Positions 27,571-37,498 are shown, counted from the first letter of the stretch. The stretch: 64,000 nt of DNA from JAVBNH01 sp031551635 (GCA_031551635.1 JAVBNH010000003.1:62001-126000), one strand, 5' to 3'. The notes: generated by a model from the letters alone, not told the origin. Made by a program: numbers and translations.

Positions 27571-30521
27571 TCCGGCTTCCTGAATTCCTGTAAGCTTGCG
27601 GAAACCCTGAGCGTTATTCGGGCGTCAATCGCTGTTATAGTGCCGTCGCCGTCAACCTCTGCCGCTTTAAGCTGCTTTTCGTCAAAAGTTTCGAGCATCG
27701 CGGAGTTACGCAGAATGAGTCTTGCATCGACCGCTGTGATGACACCGTCATTATTAACATCGCCCATAGCGTAGTCATCGCCGCCCTGTGTAGTCGGTTC
27801 ATTATTGTTTGTTGTGCCTGTTGGATTTGTCGGATTTGTAACATTTCCTGTCGGCGGAATAGTCTTTTTATTCTTCATCGTGCCGCAGCCATTGCTGCAA
27901 ACCATTGCGCTCTCACCTGTTTTGGTTGCTGTCGGTTTTTTAATTACCTGAGAAACAAAGGTTCCGTGAGCATTTTTGTCAATTGCTATATCCTTAGTCA
28001 AAGTCTGATTGCAAACTGTACATTTTGTTGTCTGAGTGCCGACTGCCATACAGGTCGGAGCCTTTGACTGTGTCCAGGTTCCTTCCTTATGAGCTACCTT
28101 TGGAATTGCGGTAAGATTAATTTCCTCACCGCAGGTGGTGCATTTATCTGCTTTTGAGCCTTCCGCAGTACAAGTCGCAGCTGATAATGTTACATTTTCA
28201 TATACATGTGCGATTTTTGCAATCAATTCAAGGGATTCCGTATTTTTATACTGACAAACCGAACAAATATCAAAGCTTTCACCTTCAAGAACGCATGTGG
28301 GCTCAAGCGTAACAGTTCTCAAATATGTGTGCGGCTTCATTGAAACAGGTCTCTGCGCGAGAACGGCATTGCAAATCGAGCAGTTGTCTGTTTCCTGACC
28401 GAGCGCTGTACATGTGGGTTGAGTGGTAACAGTTGTAAGTGCTGAACCGTGAGTAGTCAGCTTGGGAACTGTAATTGTTTCGCCTATTTGCTGCTGACAT
28501 ATATCACATTTCATAAATTTTGAACCTTCAATTTTACAATCAGCCGTTATTGTAGTGACTTCCGAAAGATTTCCGTGAATTTCAGATTTCGGAATGACAT
28601 CAAGCTGAATATCACCGCAGTATGCGCAAGTTCTTGTGTCTGTACCGGTAGAGTTACAGGTCGGCTCAAGGGTTCTGATCGTACTGTAATTATGCTCGCA
28701 GTTATTATTTACATCAATTATAACATCTATGCTTGAAGGGTCAGTAAAGAAAACCTTAAATGTGTTTTCACCAAGAGCAAGTCTGGCAATAAATTCTTTT
28801 TTGATTGTAATAGTGCCATTCTCAATAGTGTAATCATCAACGCTGATTCCGTTGCCTGTCAAAGCCGGAGAGGCAAAAGCGAAGTCTTTTAAGTCATAAC
28901 TGAAAACAAAATCAGTCTGGTCATAAATTGATGCGGGATAAGTGTTTATTTCTATTTCCGGGCGATATAGGATGTTTGTAAATCCGGCACCGATTAATTC
29001 CTCATCAGCATATGAATCTTCATAGCATTTGAAAACTATACTGTCCTGCTTGACAGGGAGCCCGCCGACAGAAAGATAACCGATTGCATGCTCATCAATA
29101 AAAGTGATGTCTTTATGGAGTGTAATAGAGGTAAGCTTATCGTTATATAAAAATCCGGGAGCGATAATTGAAGTTGCGCTTGAAGGAATCTCGTAAGAGG
29201 TCCCTGCTTTCGCGGGGGGATAATACCTCAATGTTGTAGCGCCTTTGTTGAATAAAACGCCGTCAAGCGAAGCAAATGAAATGCTTTCGGCAGGAACGTT
29301 TATTGCCGCAAGTTTATCATTTATTATTAATTCGCTGGCAGTAATGGAGTTTGTAGCTGCAGGTAAATTCAAGACTGTGTCTTTTTTTGCGGCAGGATAA
29401 AACAAAAGAGTATCCTTGGCTTTACTATAAATTACACCTTCATGGCTTGAATAATTCGCATTTAAACTATCAACGGTAAATGACTTTATATTAGGCGCGC
29501 CGTTAAATGAATCAAAATTGATAGTTTCAACCGAAGCCGAAACAAATATGTTTTCGAGAGCAGATACACCGTTGAAAATATTTGCAGGGATTTCTTTTAT
29601 TATGTTGGCAAAGAAAATCTGCGATTTATTTGCAAGAGGATAGAATAAAAGACTATAAACCGGTACCTCGGGAATGTTTCTATTAATATAATATAGTGCG
29701 CCGTCGTTCAGGCTTGTGTATTTTTCCGAGTTTCCTGTGCCGTTGAAGCTGATGCTTTCAAGCGCGGTGCAATTATTAAAAGCGTTTAATGCGATAGAGT
29801 CAAGTCCAAGAGGTAAAAGAAGGTTAACTATCGGTTTTCCTGAGAAAGCTCCGTCATCAATACCCTTGACAAGTAAGCCTTCATGCGTTGCGGGAAGAGA
29901 TACGTTAACACTTGCGCCATTATAACCTGTTACATAATATGCGTTATCTCTCTTTGTAAAAGTAAAATCTGTCTCCGCACTGAATGTAGCAAGCTCGACT
30001 ACGGAGTCGGTGAGCGATATATCATCATTTTCAATCAAAACACCGTTAAAACAAATATTTTCAGGGTACAGCTCGAAATCAAACTGTGTTTGTGCATTAA
30101 TCTTTGATCTGTCGATTCTGAATTTCAGCTGCGCGAGAAGAATAGGATCATTTGATGTGAAGCTTTCTTCAGAAGAATAAAGGCAGGATACTCCTTTTTT
30201 TCCGTTCTCCAATGAAAACTCTGTCATCTTATCAATCTGAACAAAAAGCTTAGCGGGGTATGCAGCGTTTGGAGCATCAGTTTTCCCGAGATATTCGAAA
30301 ATATCCATATCATAAGAAACAACAATCAGTCCGCTTTCGAATCCGCTGAGATTTTCACCATATAAATTCAAGACAAACTCATCATTGTTAAGAAGCGTCA
30401 CAGATGTCATTTTAAAGGATGGTTCAGGTGCTTGCGCGGCTGCGTCCAGAGCTGTACCAAAACCGACAGCCAAAATTAAAACAAGAAAAATTGATAGAAT
30501 TCCAAAAATTTTCAGCTTCAT
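27567..30521 (-). CDS. Secreted cohesin-like/LRR/Cys-repeat protein with C-terminal dockerin
   Basis: About 984 residues. Signal peptide (KLKIFGILSIFLVLILAVGF), then a cohesin-like beta domain (~30-180), BspA-type LRR_5 repeats (~185-510), a beta domain (~540-625), and about six Cys-rich modules of ~40 residues with the pattern H-x..-PTC-x..-G-x..-C-x2-C (~630-895). A Thr/Asn/Pro linker precedes a C-terminal type I dockerin with two calcium loops (DVNNDGVITAVDARL and EVDGDGTITAIDARI). Dockerins bind cohesins on scaffoldins, so the protein is probably cell-surface or cellulosome-like. The first ATG (30533) touches AAGGA; the next (30521) is chosen and starts the signal peptide. Confidence 0.85.
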   Translation of the reverse strand: MKLKIFGILSIFLVLILAVGFGTALDAAAQAPEPSFKMTSVTLLNNDEFVLNLYGENLSGFESGLIVVSYDMDIFEYLGKTDAPNAAYPAKLFVQIDKMTEFSLENGKKGVSCLYSSEESFTSNDPILLAQLKFRIDRSKINAQTQFDFELYPENICFNGVLIENDDISLTDSVVELATFSAETDFTFTKRDNAYYVTGYNGASVNVSLPATHEGLLVKGIDDGAFSGKPIVNLLLPLGLDSIALNAFNNCTALESISFNGTGNSEKYTSLNDGALYYINRNIPEVPVYSLLFYPLANKSQIFFANIIKEIPANIFNGVSALENIFVSASVETINFDSFNGAPNIKSFTVDSLNANYSSHEGVIYSKAKDTLLFYPAAKKDTVLNLPAATNSITASELIINDKLAAINVPAESISFASLDGVLFNKGATTLRYYPPAKAGTSYEIPSSATSIIAPGFLYNDKLTSITLHKDITFIDEHAIGYLSVGGLPVKQDSIVFKCYEDSYADEELIGAGFTNILYRPEIEINTYPASIYDQTDFVFSYDLKDFAFASPALTGNGISVDDYTIENGTITIKKEFIARLALGENTFKVFFTDPSSIDVIIDVNNNCEHNYSTIRTLEPTCNSTGTDTRTCAYCGDIQLDVIPKSEIHGNLSEVTTITADCKIEGSKFMKCDICQQQIGETITVPKLTTHGSALTTVTTQPTCTALGQETDNCSICNAVLAQRPVSMKPHTYLRTVTLEPTCVLEGESFDICSVCQYKNTESLELIAKIAHVYENVTLSAATCTAEGSKADKCTTCGEEINLTAIPKVAHKEGTWTQSKAPTCMAVGTQTTKCTVCNQTLTKDIAIDKNAHGTFVSQVIKKPTATKTGESAMVCSNGCGTMKNKKTIPPTGNVTNPTNPTGTTNNNEPTTQGGDDYAMGDVNNDGVITAVDARLILRNSAMLETFDEKQLKAAEVDGDGTITAIDARITLRVSASLQEFRKPE

Positions 30522-30736
30522 AAAATTAATCATTCCTTACAAATTTAATGAATAAGTCTTAAAAGTAATAAATTTGCCATGACTCTCTATCAAAATTATT
30601 ACTGCTACCTAATTTAGCATTATATAATAATTAAAATGACTTGTCAATAAAAAAACAAATTATTCACAATGCAACCATAAAAATTTGTACAAATCATATA
30701 TTTATCGTGTGACAAATTTTTTTCTTTAAAAACTGT

Positions 30737-30765
30737 TTGCACATTCACAGTTTTGCAAGTATAAT
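30737..30765 (+). promoter_or_regulatory. Sigma-A-type promoter for the cysteine desulfurase gene
   Basis: TTGCAC, 17 bp, then a perfect TATAAT; the gene starts 30 bp downstream behind GGAGGG. The 200 bases upstream are AT-rich with no gene seen. Confidence 0.75.
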
Positions 30766-30794
30766 ATATTAGTATATCTTATGGAGGGATAAAC

Positions 30795-31934
30795 TTGGAA
30801 ATATACCTAGACAACAGCGCAACAACAAAGCCGTGCACTTCTGCTGTTGAGGAAATGATGAGAATGCTGAATTATAACTACGGCAATCCATCCTCACAGC
30901 ACGCTCTCGGTACTGAGGCGCTCAGAGCTCTTAATAAGTCAAGAGAGCGTGTATCAAAGGCTGTTGGCTGCGAAAGCGAGGAGCTGTTTTTTGCTCCGAG
31001 CGGAACCGCGGCAAACAACACTGCTATTTTCGGCGCTGTCAGCTTGAATAAGCATTACGGCAAAAATATAGTAACAACAGAAATAGAACACCCCAGCGTA
31101 GCGGAACCCATCAGTCAGCTTGAATCAAAAGGCTATAACATTACTAGAATCAAGCCGGATGTATATGGCAATATCCCTGAAGAAAATATCTTCAGAGCCA
31201 TAAACAGAAATACAGTTCTGGTCAGCATTATGGCGGTCAACAATGAGGTCGGCTCAATAACACCACTGCAATCAATAAAAGCGGCTGTTAGGCGCGCGAA
31301 CTCGTCAGCTCTCATCCACGTGGACGCGGTTCAGGCTTTCGGCAAACTTAAACTGAAGCCCTCACAGCTCGGCATCGATTTAATGAGTGTCAGCTCGCAT
31401 AAAATTCACGGACCAAAAGGCGCAGGTGCTTTATACATTCGTAAAGGATTGAATTTGCCGCCTTATATCCTTGGCGGCGGTCAGGAAAAAGGAATAATTT
31501 CGGGTACAGAGGCCATGCCTGCAATAGCTGGATTTGCTGCCGCTTGCACCTCGCTGCCGGACCTCAACACAGAGTTTTTGAGAGTGACAAGACTTAAAGA
31601 TTATTTCCTTGAACGCGTCAAAAGCCTGCCCGGAATCTATGTCAACTCGCCCTCAAATGCTCTGCCATATATCATCAACATATCTGTTTCCGGCATACGT
31701 TCGGCTAATATGATTGGTTTTTTGTCCGGAAACGGAATCTATGTTTCTGCAGGCTCGGCATGTAAAAAAGGCAAACCCAGCGCGGTCTTGCGCGCTATGG
31801 GGCTGCCTGAGAGCAGAACAGACACTGCCCTGAGAATCAGCTTGTCGCGTTTTACGACCTTCGAGGAACTTGATGTTCTCTTTGATCAAATTTATGAGGG
31901 CATGAATACATTAGTCAGGGACAGAAGCTACTAG
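30795..31934 (+). CDS. Cysteine desulfurase (NifS/IscS family)
   Basis: 379 residues, PLP enzyme that takes sulfur from cysteine. YLDNSATTKPCT opens the fold; PLP Lys in SVSSHKIHGPKGAGAL; the mobile loop with the catalytic Cys is SAGSACKKGKPSAVL. TTG start at 30795 behind GGAGGG. It is followed after 260 bp by thiI on the same strand, the usual pairing for s4U/thiamine sulfur transfer in Firmicutes, so it is most likely the ThiI sulfur donor rather than the Fe-S assembly enzyme. No iscU-like gene is adjacent. Confidence 0.93.
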   Translation: MEIYLDNSATTKPCTSAVEEMMRMLNYNYGNPSSQHALGTEALRALNKSRERVSKAVGCESEELFFAPSGTAANNTAIFGAVSLNKHYGKNIVTTEIEHPSVAEPISQLESKGYNITRIKPDVYGNIPEENIFRAINRNTVLVSIMAVNNEVGSITPLQSIKAAVRRANSSALIHVDAVQAFGKLKLKPSQLGIDLMSVSSHKIHGPKGAGALYIRKGLNLPPYILGGGQEKGIISGTEAMPAIAGFAAACTSLPDLNTEFLRVTRLKDYFLERVKSLPGIYVNSPSNALPYIINISVSGIRSANMIGFLSGNGIYVSAGSACKKGKPSAVLRAMGLPESRTDTALRISLSRFTTFEELDVLFDQIYEGMNTLVRDRSY

Positions 31935-31943
31935 AAATTGTAC

Positions 31944-32046
31944 AATTTTAGATTTTAGACTTTAGATTGTAGATAGTAAATAATGGTTTAAGGTGAAGCC
32001 ATTATAAGCCTATCTCCTATCTCCTGAACACTATCTCCTATATCCT
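31944..32046 (+). repeat. Low-complexity short repeats after the cysteine desulfurase gene
   Basis: TTTAGA-type hexamers (TTTTAGATTTTAGACTTTAG) followed by CTATCTCCT-type units (TATCTCCTATCTCCTGAACA). Non-coding on both strands. No start/ribosome pair found. Confidence 0.6.
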
Positions 32047-32073
32047 GTGAACGATGATTTAATCATCGTTCAC
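32047..32073. repeat. Near-perfect 27-bp palindrome
   Basis: GTGAACGATGATT, one T, then its exact complement. It stands directly beside the degraded palindromic element copy F. It could be a terminator stem (no T-run follows) or a protein site. Confidence 0.55.
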
Positions 32074-32074
32074 A

Positions 32075-32120
32075 TAACGTGGGCTTGTTTTTACTGAACT
32101 TTTAGCCCATTAAGGTACTA
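32075..32120 (-). repeat. Palindromic ~70-bp element, copy F, internally deleted
   Basis: Both ends are kept (on the minus strand TAGTACCTTAATGGGCT and AAGCCCACGTTA), but the second hairpin is gone. Orientation is opposite to the other copies. Confidence 0.55.
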
Positions 32121-32194
32121 ATGTCTAAATTTTCGTACTGTTTCATTTTGTATAATCTGAGGACAAGCTATTTTATTTGAGAGGAAACATATTA

Positions 32195-33364
32195 ATGAAG
32201 GAAGTTATACTCATAAAAAACGGAGAGCTGGCGCTTAAAGGGCTGAACCGCTCAACCTTTGAGGACATTATGATAAAGAATATAAAGGCGCGAATTAGCG
32301 ATTGCGGCAGCTTTAAAATTCTCAAGTCACAATCAACAATAATCGTCGAGCCTGAGAATGAAAACGCCGATATTGACGAGGCTCACGACCGCATTTCAAG
32401 GGTTTTCGGAATTGTCGCCTACTCGAAGGCGGCGGCTGTTGAAAAGGATTTCGAGGTGATTAAGAACGCGGCAAAGGAATTCCTAAAAAACGACTTACTC
32501 TGCGCTGAAACCTTCAAGGTCGAGGCAAAACGCTCTGATAAAAAATTCCCGCTTGCTTCACCTGAGATTTGTATGGAGCTCGGGGGTTTTCTGCTGGAGG
32601 AATACCCTCACCTGAAGGTTGATGTTCATAAACCGCAGCTCACTATCAGTGTTGAAATACGCGATAATTACGCCTTTATTCATTCCAATCAACAAAAAGG
32701 CGCGGGCGGAATGCCATCGGGTACCGGCGGTAAAGCTTTGCTACTTGTTTCAGGCGGAATAGACAGCCCTGTCGCGGGATGGCTTATGGCTAAAAGAGGT
32801 CTGAGACTTGCGGCCGTGCATTTCGCCTCACCTCCCTACACCTCAGAACGCGCGGAGATGAAGGTTCATGAGTTACTGAAAAAACTTTCGGCATACTGCG
32901 GACGCATTGAGCTTTTTGTCGTTCCTTTTACTGAAATTCAAGAGGCAATTCATAAAAATTGTCCTGAGGAATATTTTACACTTGTAATGCGGCGTTTCAT
33001 GATGAAAATCTCTAATGAAATCGCGAAAAAAGAGAGCTGTGCGGCGCTTATTACCGGTGAAAGCCTCGGGCAAGTCGCAAGCCAGACAATATATGCCTTG
33101 CAATGCACCGACGCGCTCGCCGAATTCCCTGTTTTCCGCCCTTGTATCGGACTTGACAAGGAGGAAATAATCTCAATCTCGAAGAAAATCAACACCTTTG
33201 ATATTTCGATTCAGCCCTTTGAGGATTGCTGCACCGTTTTTACACCCAGACACCCGAAAACCCGTCCGACAATAGAAAATGTTGAGAATGCGGAAAAATC
33301 AGTTATGAATAATGAAATAATTGAGCGTGCAATAAACAATACCGTTTTAAAAATAATATCATAA
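32195..33364 (+). CDS. thiI: tRNA 4-thiouridine synthase/sulfurtransferase ThiI
   Basis: About 389 residues: N-terminal ferredoxin-like and THUMP domains (~1-165) and a C-terminal PP-loop adenylating domain with SGGIDSPVAGWL and the GESLGQVASQTI region. No rhodanese domain, the form usual in Firmicutes. It thiolates U8 of tRNA and can supply sulfur for thiamine. An in-frame TTG at 32177 precedes GAGAGG; the ATG at 32195 is the real start. A TATAAT box stands at 32151 with a poor -35. Confidence 0.95.
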   Translation: MKEVILIKNGELALKGLNRSTFEDIMIKNIKARISDCGSFKILKSQSTIIVEPENENADIDEAHDRISRVFGIVAYSKAAAVEKDFEVIKNAAKEFLKNDLLCAETFKVEAKRSDKKFPLASPEICMELGGFLLEEYPHLKVDVHKPQLTISVEIRDNYAFIHSNQQKGAGGMPSGTGGKALLLVSGGIDSPVAGWLMAKRGLRLAAVHFASPPYTSERAEMKVHELLKKLSAYCGRIELFVVPFTEIQEAIHKNCPEEYFTLVMRRFMMKISNEIAKKESCAALITGESLGQVASQTIYALQCTDALAEFPVFRPCIGLDKEEIISISKKINTFDISIQPFEDCCTVFTPRHPKTRPTIENVENAEKSVMNNEIIERAINNTVLKIIS

Positions 33365-33473
33365 AAGCAGTGCATCTTGTGGATAAAAAACGACTTTTCG
33401 GCTTAAACACTTGAATTTAGATGTAATATAATGTATTATATTTAGTATGTTTTTAGGAAAGGTTTGATTAATA

Positions 33474-34925
33474 ATGGATTTTGCAGCATCAGCTCTTAAA
33501 TTCTTTTCAAAAAAAATTGCTAACGGAGCCGCTAAAAGACTCAAAAAAAATGAGCTTCCGCCTATTCCGATTGCGTCTTTTGACAGGGTAAGCGAGGCTA
33601 AATCAGAATTTTTTACCTGCGGCTTCGGCAAAGCACCTGTTATGCCCGCAGACCCTATTCCGGGCAAAAAGAAATATTACATAGCAGGCTACAGGGCGTA
33701 TAATCCGGCGATCGGAATTCTTGACCCCATGATGGCAAAAGCTGTCTGGCTTGATGACAATTCCGGTCACGGAGGCGTTATTTTCTGCGCTGTTGACTGT
33801 GTCGGACTTTTTAAATACGATACCGACCGCGTTAAAGCGGAGATGAAAGATTTTCTGAAGGAAACCGGTTGCCGTGCCATCAATATCTGCTCGACACATA
33901 ATCACGCTGGTATCGATACAATGGGTCTTTGGGGCGCTATTCCTAAATCAGGGCGAACAGAGGAATTTATGCGGATAGTCTATGACGGAATCAAAAAAGC
34001 CGTTAAAGACGCTTATGAGGACAGGCGCGAGGGTGAGCTGTATCTCGGCTACGGTCATGCGGACGAAGGTATGCAGCGAAACGACCGCAAACCCCAGGTT
34101 TTCTCTGACGCCTTAACACGCCTGAGGTTTAAGCCAAATGACGGCAGCCGCGAGATTTATTTTGTTAACTTTGCTTCACACTCGGAATCTCTTGAGGGAA
34201 AAAATTCCCTTGTCAGCGCGGACTTCCCTGCTTATATCGCCGAAGAGGTCATGAGGCAGAAGGGCGCAGAGCTTTGCTATTTCGTCGGAGCTATCGGCGG
34301 TCTTGTGCGCATGTGGCCGATGGATAAAGATAATGTCATTTCCACAAAAAAGACTGGCAAGCGTCTCGGGGAAATTCTTTGCGATATAAACGAAGAAAAA
34401 AAGCTGACACCAAAAATCAGCTTTATCAGGCAGGAAATATATATTGAGGCGAATAACCCTGTGCTCATAGGCGGCGCAAAAATCAAGCTGATTCCATCAG
34501 TGCCGTTTGATTTGGGTGTCGGTGACCTAAATGTCGGACTAAAGACTGAAGTCTCGTATTACGAAATTGACACATTAAAAATCGCACTTATTCCGGGTGA
34601 ATTATTCCCTGAGCTCGCTTATGGCGGTTACCTCAGCGCGGAGGAATCCGCTGATGGACTAGACCCCTCTATTAATCCGAAGCCGCTTTGCGAGATTGCC
34701 GGTGACGACAAGCTGCTCGTTTTCGGGCTGGCGAATGACGAAATAGGTTATATTCCGACTCCCAACGATTTTCATGTCCACCCGACAAAGCCTTATCTCA
34801 CTCAGGAGCATGACAGACTTGACCGCAGACATTATGAGGAGACAAATTCTCTGGGACCGCGTACCGCATACTATATAGCAGACACCTTCCAGAAGCTTGT
34901 TGATACCGCGAACGCGACGAAATAG
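33474..34925 (+). CDS. Neutral/alkaline ceramidase-like protein
   Basis: 483 residues. The family core is clear: IAGYRAYNPAIGILDPMMAKA, then DCVGLF, and the STHNHAGIDTMG zinc/His motif, with ASHSESL further on. The family hydrolyses N-acyl sphingosines or related amides; bacterial relatives have unknown substrates. There is no signal peptide, unlike secreted ceramidases, so a cytoplasmic substrate is likely. A perfect TATAAT lies at 33427 and the ATG follows AGGAAAGG. It is monocistronic, with a hairpin terminator at 34944. Confidence 0.75.
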   Translation: MDFAASALKFFSKKIANGAAKRLKKNELPPIPIASFDRVSEAKSEFFTCGFGKAPVMPADPIPGKKKYYIAGYRAYNPAIGILDPMMAKAVWLDDNSGHGGVIFCAVDCVGLFKYDTDRVKAEMKDFLKETGCRAINICSTHNHAGIDTMGLWGAIPKSGRTEEFMRIVYDGIKKAVKDAYEDRREGELYLGYGHADEGMQRNDRKPQVFSDALTRLRFKPNDGSREIYFVNFASHSESLEGKNSLVSADFPAYIAEEVMRQKGAELCYFVGAIGGLVRMWPMDKDNVISTKKTGKRLGEILCDINEEKKLTPKISFIRQEIYIEANNPVLIGGAKIKLIPSVPFDLGVGDLNVGLKTEVSYYEIDTLKIALIPGELFPELAYGGYLSAEESADGLDPSINPKPLCEIAGDDKLLVFGLANDEIGYIPTPNDFHVHPTKPYLTQEHDRLDRRHYEETNSLGPRTAYYIADTFQKLVDTANATK

Positions 34926-34943
34926 TTTTTATTTTATTAAATC

Positions 34944-34990
34944 AAGGCGAATTGATAGCGTTTTTCGCGTTTTCAATTCGCCTTTTAATT
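34944..34990 (+). terminator. Intrinsic terminator after the ceramidase-like gene
   Basis: AAGGCGAATTGA pairs over 12 bp with TCAATTCGCCTT, followed by TTTAATT. The loop contains a further small GCG/CGC stem. Confidence 0.8.
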
Positions 34991-35100
34991 ACCCATAACC
35001 AAGGAAGCGTGTTTTTTATTTTTGAAACAAGTATATTTATTGTCGCGGCAAATTTTTTCCATGAGCGGAGTATATTTTACTTATAGAATAAAAAAAAGAC

Positions 35101-35979
35101 TTAAGATTTATCCTCATATCTTTTTTCGAGCAGCAGCATGGTTTTTTTAAGCTCCGGAATGCTTTCTCTGTTGGCAATAACCCAACCTTGTTTTAGATAA
35201 AACTGAACTGCTATAGTATTCACCTCAAAGGTCTGCAGTTGTAAAAGCTTATAATCTTTAAAAAGTTTTTCTTCGGTAAAAGACAATAACCTTGTCCCGA
35301 AGCCTTTGTTTTGAAATGGTACATCAATCATTAAAAGATGAAGCAAATTCTCTTTTGTAATAGAAAAACCGATAATTTGTCCTGAGAGAGTCAGAACCGT
35401 GCAGAATTCAAGGTTATCGACAATTTCTTTGTCAGACTTGCCGCTTTCGATAAAGTCCGATGTTGCTTCTATCCCTAAAAAATGCACATAATTTTCAGCA
35501 ATAACGCCTCGGGCGATTTTTTTAAGCTTATTCGAGTCAGCTTTACAGGCTTGTCTATATTCAACGCTGTTTATAATAGTTTGATAAATTTCAAAAGTGC
35601 CGCTTAATAATTCCACTAAAACATCGCTATTCAAATCTTTAAAATTTTTAAATCGTATACATCCCTTACCATTTGTAGCTTTACCGAGTCTCCCGGAATA
35701 AATCTCAGGAAGCGATTTGCCGTCTCTCCAAGCCATAATATATAAGCTGACATTATTTTTTTGAGGAGCAATAGCCACAATAGGAATACTGCCTGAATAA
35801 CTGGTGTTTTCATACGGTATTTCACCGTAGCCGATAGTACAAATCGAATCCGAAGTGTATAGTTTTCTGTCGCCAGCCGGAAAATGCTTCTGTATAAACG
35901 CGTCGATTTCTTTTAAGCTGTCTTTTTGCTCATTTGATTTTTCAAAAAATTCATCAATTGATTCTGCTTTAATATTCAT
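35101..35979 (-). CDS. DUF1801-GNAT fusion acetyltransferase
   Basis: About 292 residues. The N-terminal half (~1-125) reads like a DUF1801/YdhG domain (IDAFIQKHFP... and IGYGEIPY), joined to a C-terminal GNAT acetyltransferase (~150-290) with the acetyl-CoA loop MIDVPFQNKGFGTRLLSF and the NTIAVQFYLKQGW motif. Substrate unknown. The frame extends to 36033, but only the ATG at 35979 follows a purine-rich site (AAGGA, 12 bases). Monocistronic on the minus strand, diverging from the FAD/Rieske gene. Confidence 0.75.
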   Translation of the reverse strand: MNIKAESIDEFFEKSNEQKDSLKEIDAFIQKHFPAGDRKLYTSDSICTIGYGEIPYENTSYSGSIPIVAIAPQKNNVSLYIMAWRDGKSLPEIYSGRLGKATNGKGCIRFKNFKDLNSDVLVELLSGTFEIYQTIINSVEYRQACKADSNKLKKIARGVIAENYVHFLGIEATSDFIESGKSDKEIVDNLEFCTVLTLSGQIIGFSITKENLLHLLMIDVPFQNKGFGTRLLSFTEEKLFKDYKLLQLQTFEVNTIAVQFYLKQGWVIANRESIPELKKTMLLLEKRYEDKS

Positions 35980-36169
35980 AATATTTCTTTTTCCTTTATA
36001 CACTTTTTCATACTGTGACTTTTCTATACCCATAAATATAATATCATATACATTTATTTAAATCAAAGGTTTTTTTAAGCAAAATCAGCAAAACGGTATA
36101 ACACTGGATAAGCGGGAAACAATCTTTTTGATTCGACAAATTTTTATTTTTTAAAAAGAGGTGACCGTT

Positions 36170-37498
36170 TTGGAATCGGTATGGACAGACAGCGTTAAGA
36201 ATAATAATCTGACCTTCCCAGCGCTGGCAGGCGAGCATATGACTGATGTACTCATCATTGGCGGCGGTCTTGCAGGGATTCTATGCGCCGAAAAGCTTCA
36301 TGAAGCCGGCGTTGACTATAAGCTAATTGAGCAGGGAAAAATCGGACAGGGAAACAGCTGCAACACAACAGGAAAAATTACCGCTCAGCACGGTTTAATC
36401 TATTCTGATTTGACAAAAAAATACGGAAGCGAGACCGCTTTTCTCTACTACGAAGCAAACCACCAGGCTGTAAATGAATATCAATCGCTTTCAAAGACTT
36501 ACGATTTTGATTTTGAGCAGCAGAATTCTTTTGTTTTTTCAAAGGATAACCGGAAAAAGCTAGAAGCTGAAGCAAAGATTTATGACGAGTATAAAATACC
36601 CTATATTTTAAATGATAATGCCAATATTCCCGCGGAAAATATCGGTGCTCTGGGCATGGAATTTCAAGCACAGATGAATGTCATGAAGCTTATTTACGCT
36701 TTAGCGCCTAAGTTGAATATTCATGAAAACACTAAAGCAGTATCTGTTGACGGACTTATTGTAAAATGCGATAATGGGGAAATTATTGCAAATAAAATAA
36801 TTTATGCGACACACTTCCCTTTTTCAAATATCAAAGGGCTGTATTTCTTAAAGATGTATCAGAGCCGTTCCTACACTATTGCAATTGAAAACGCGGCAAA
36901 GCTCGACGGGATGTATATTGATGAATGTGAAACCGGGTTGTCGCTGCGCAATTATCAGAATTATTTGATTATTTGCGGCGGAGACCATAAAACAGGAAAA
37001 AACGGCGGCAGGTATGACGAGCTCTCGCAAATCGCTAAAAAACACTACAAAGGCAGCAGAATCGCTTTTCGATGGTCAGCACAGGATTGTATGAGTCTAG
37101 ACAGCCGCCCGTATATTGGCTTTCACCGCTCGAGTGACAATAATGTTTTTGTATTGACCGGTTTTAACAAATGGGGGTTGAGCGGTTCAATGGTCGGGGC
37201 GATACTGATAAAAGACCTGATTGTTCACGCAAAGTCAAAATTCGAGAAGGTTTTTGACCCTTCCCGTTCAATTATGAAGCCTCAATTATTTGTTAATGCG
37301 GGAAATGCCGCTGTCGGACTTGCACACCTTTCGAAGCGTTGTCCGCATATGGGCTGTAAAATGAAATGGAACAGCGCTGAATTCTCATGGGACTGCGTCT
37401 GCCATGGCTCTAGATTCGACAAAGCCGGGAATATTCTTGATAATCCGGCAAAAAAGAAGCTAAAGGTCAAACTAAAAAAATCAAAGGAAGCATATTAG
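36170..37498 (+). CDS. FAD-dependent oxidoreductase with C-terminal Rieske domain
   Basis: About 442 residues. N-terminal DAO-type FAD fold with DVLIIGGGLAGILCAEKL, then a substrate domain, and a C-terminal Rieske [2Fe-2S] domain with CPHMGC and CVCHGSRFD (two Cys, two His ligands). The family is found in Firmicutes as a putative amine or sulfur-compound oxidoreductase, substrate unknown. GTG at 36161 abuts AAGAGG, so TTG at 36170 is the better start. Its TAG stop (37496-37498) is the first three bases of palindromic element copy B. Confidence 0.88.
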   Translation: MESVWTDSVKNNNLTFPALAGEHMTDVLIIGGGLAGILCAEKLHEAGVDYKLIEQGKIGQGNSCNTTGKITAQHGLIYSDLTKKYGSETAFLYYEANHQAVNEYQSLSKTYDFDFEQQNSFVFSKDNRKKLEAEAKIYDEYKIPYILNDNANIPAENIGALGMEFQAQMNVMKLIYALAPKLNIHENTKAVSVDGLIVKCDNGEIIANKIIYATHFPFSNIKGLYFLKMYQSRSYTIAIENAAKLDGMYIDECETGLSLRNYQNYLIICGGDHKTGKNGGRYDELSQIAKKHYKGSRIAFRWSAQDCMSLDSRPYIGFHRSSDNNVFVLTGFNKWGLSGSMVGAILIKDLIVHAKSKFEKVFDPSRSIMKPQLFVNAGNAAVGLAHLSKRCPHMGCKMKWNSAEFSWDCVCHGSRFDKAGNILDNPAKKKLKVKLKKSKEAY

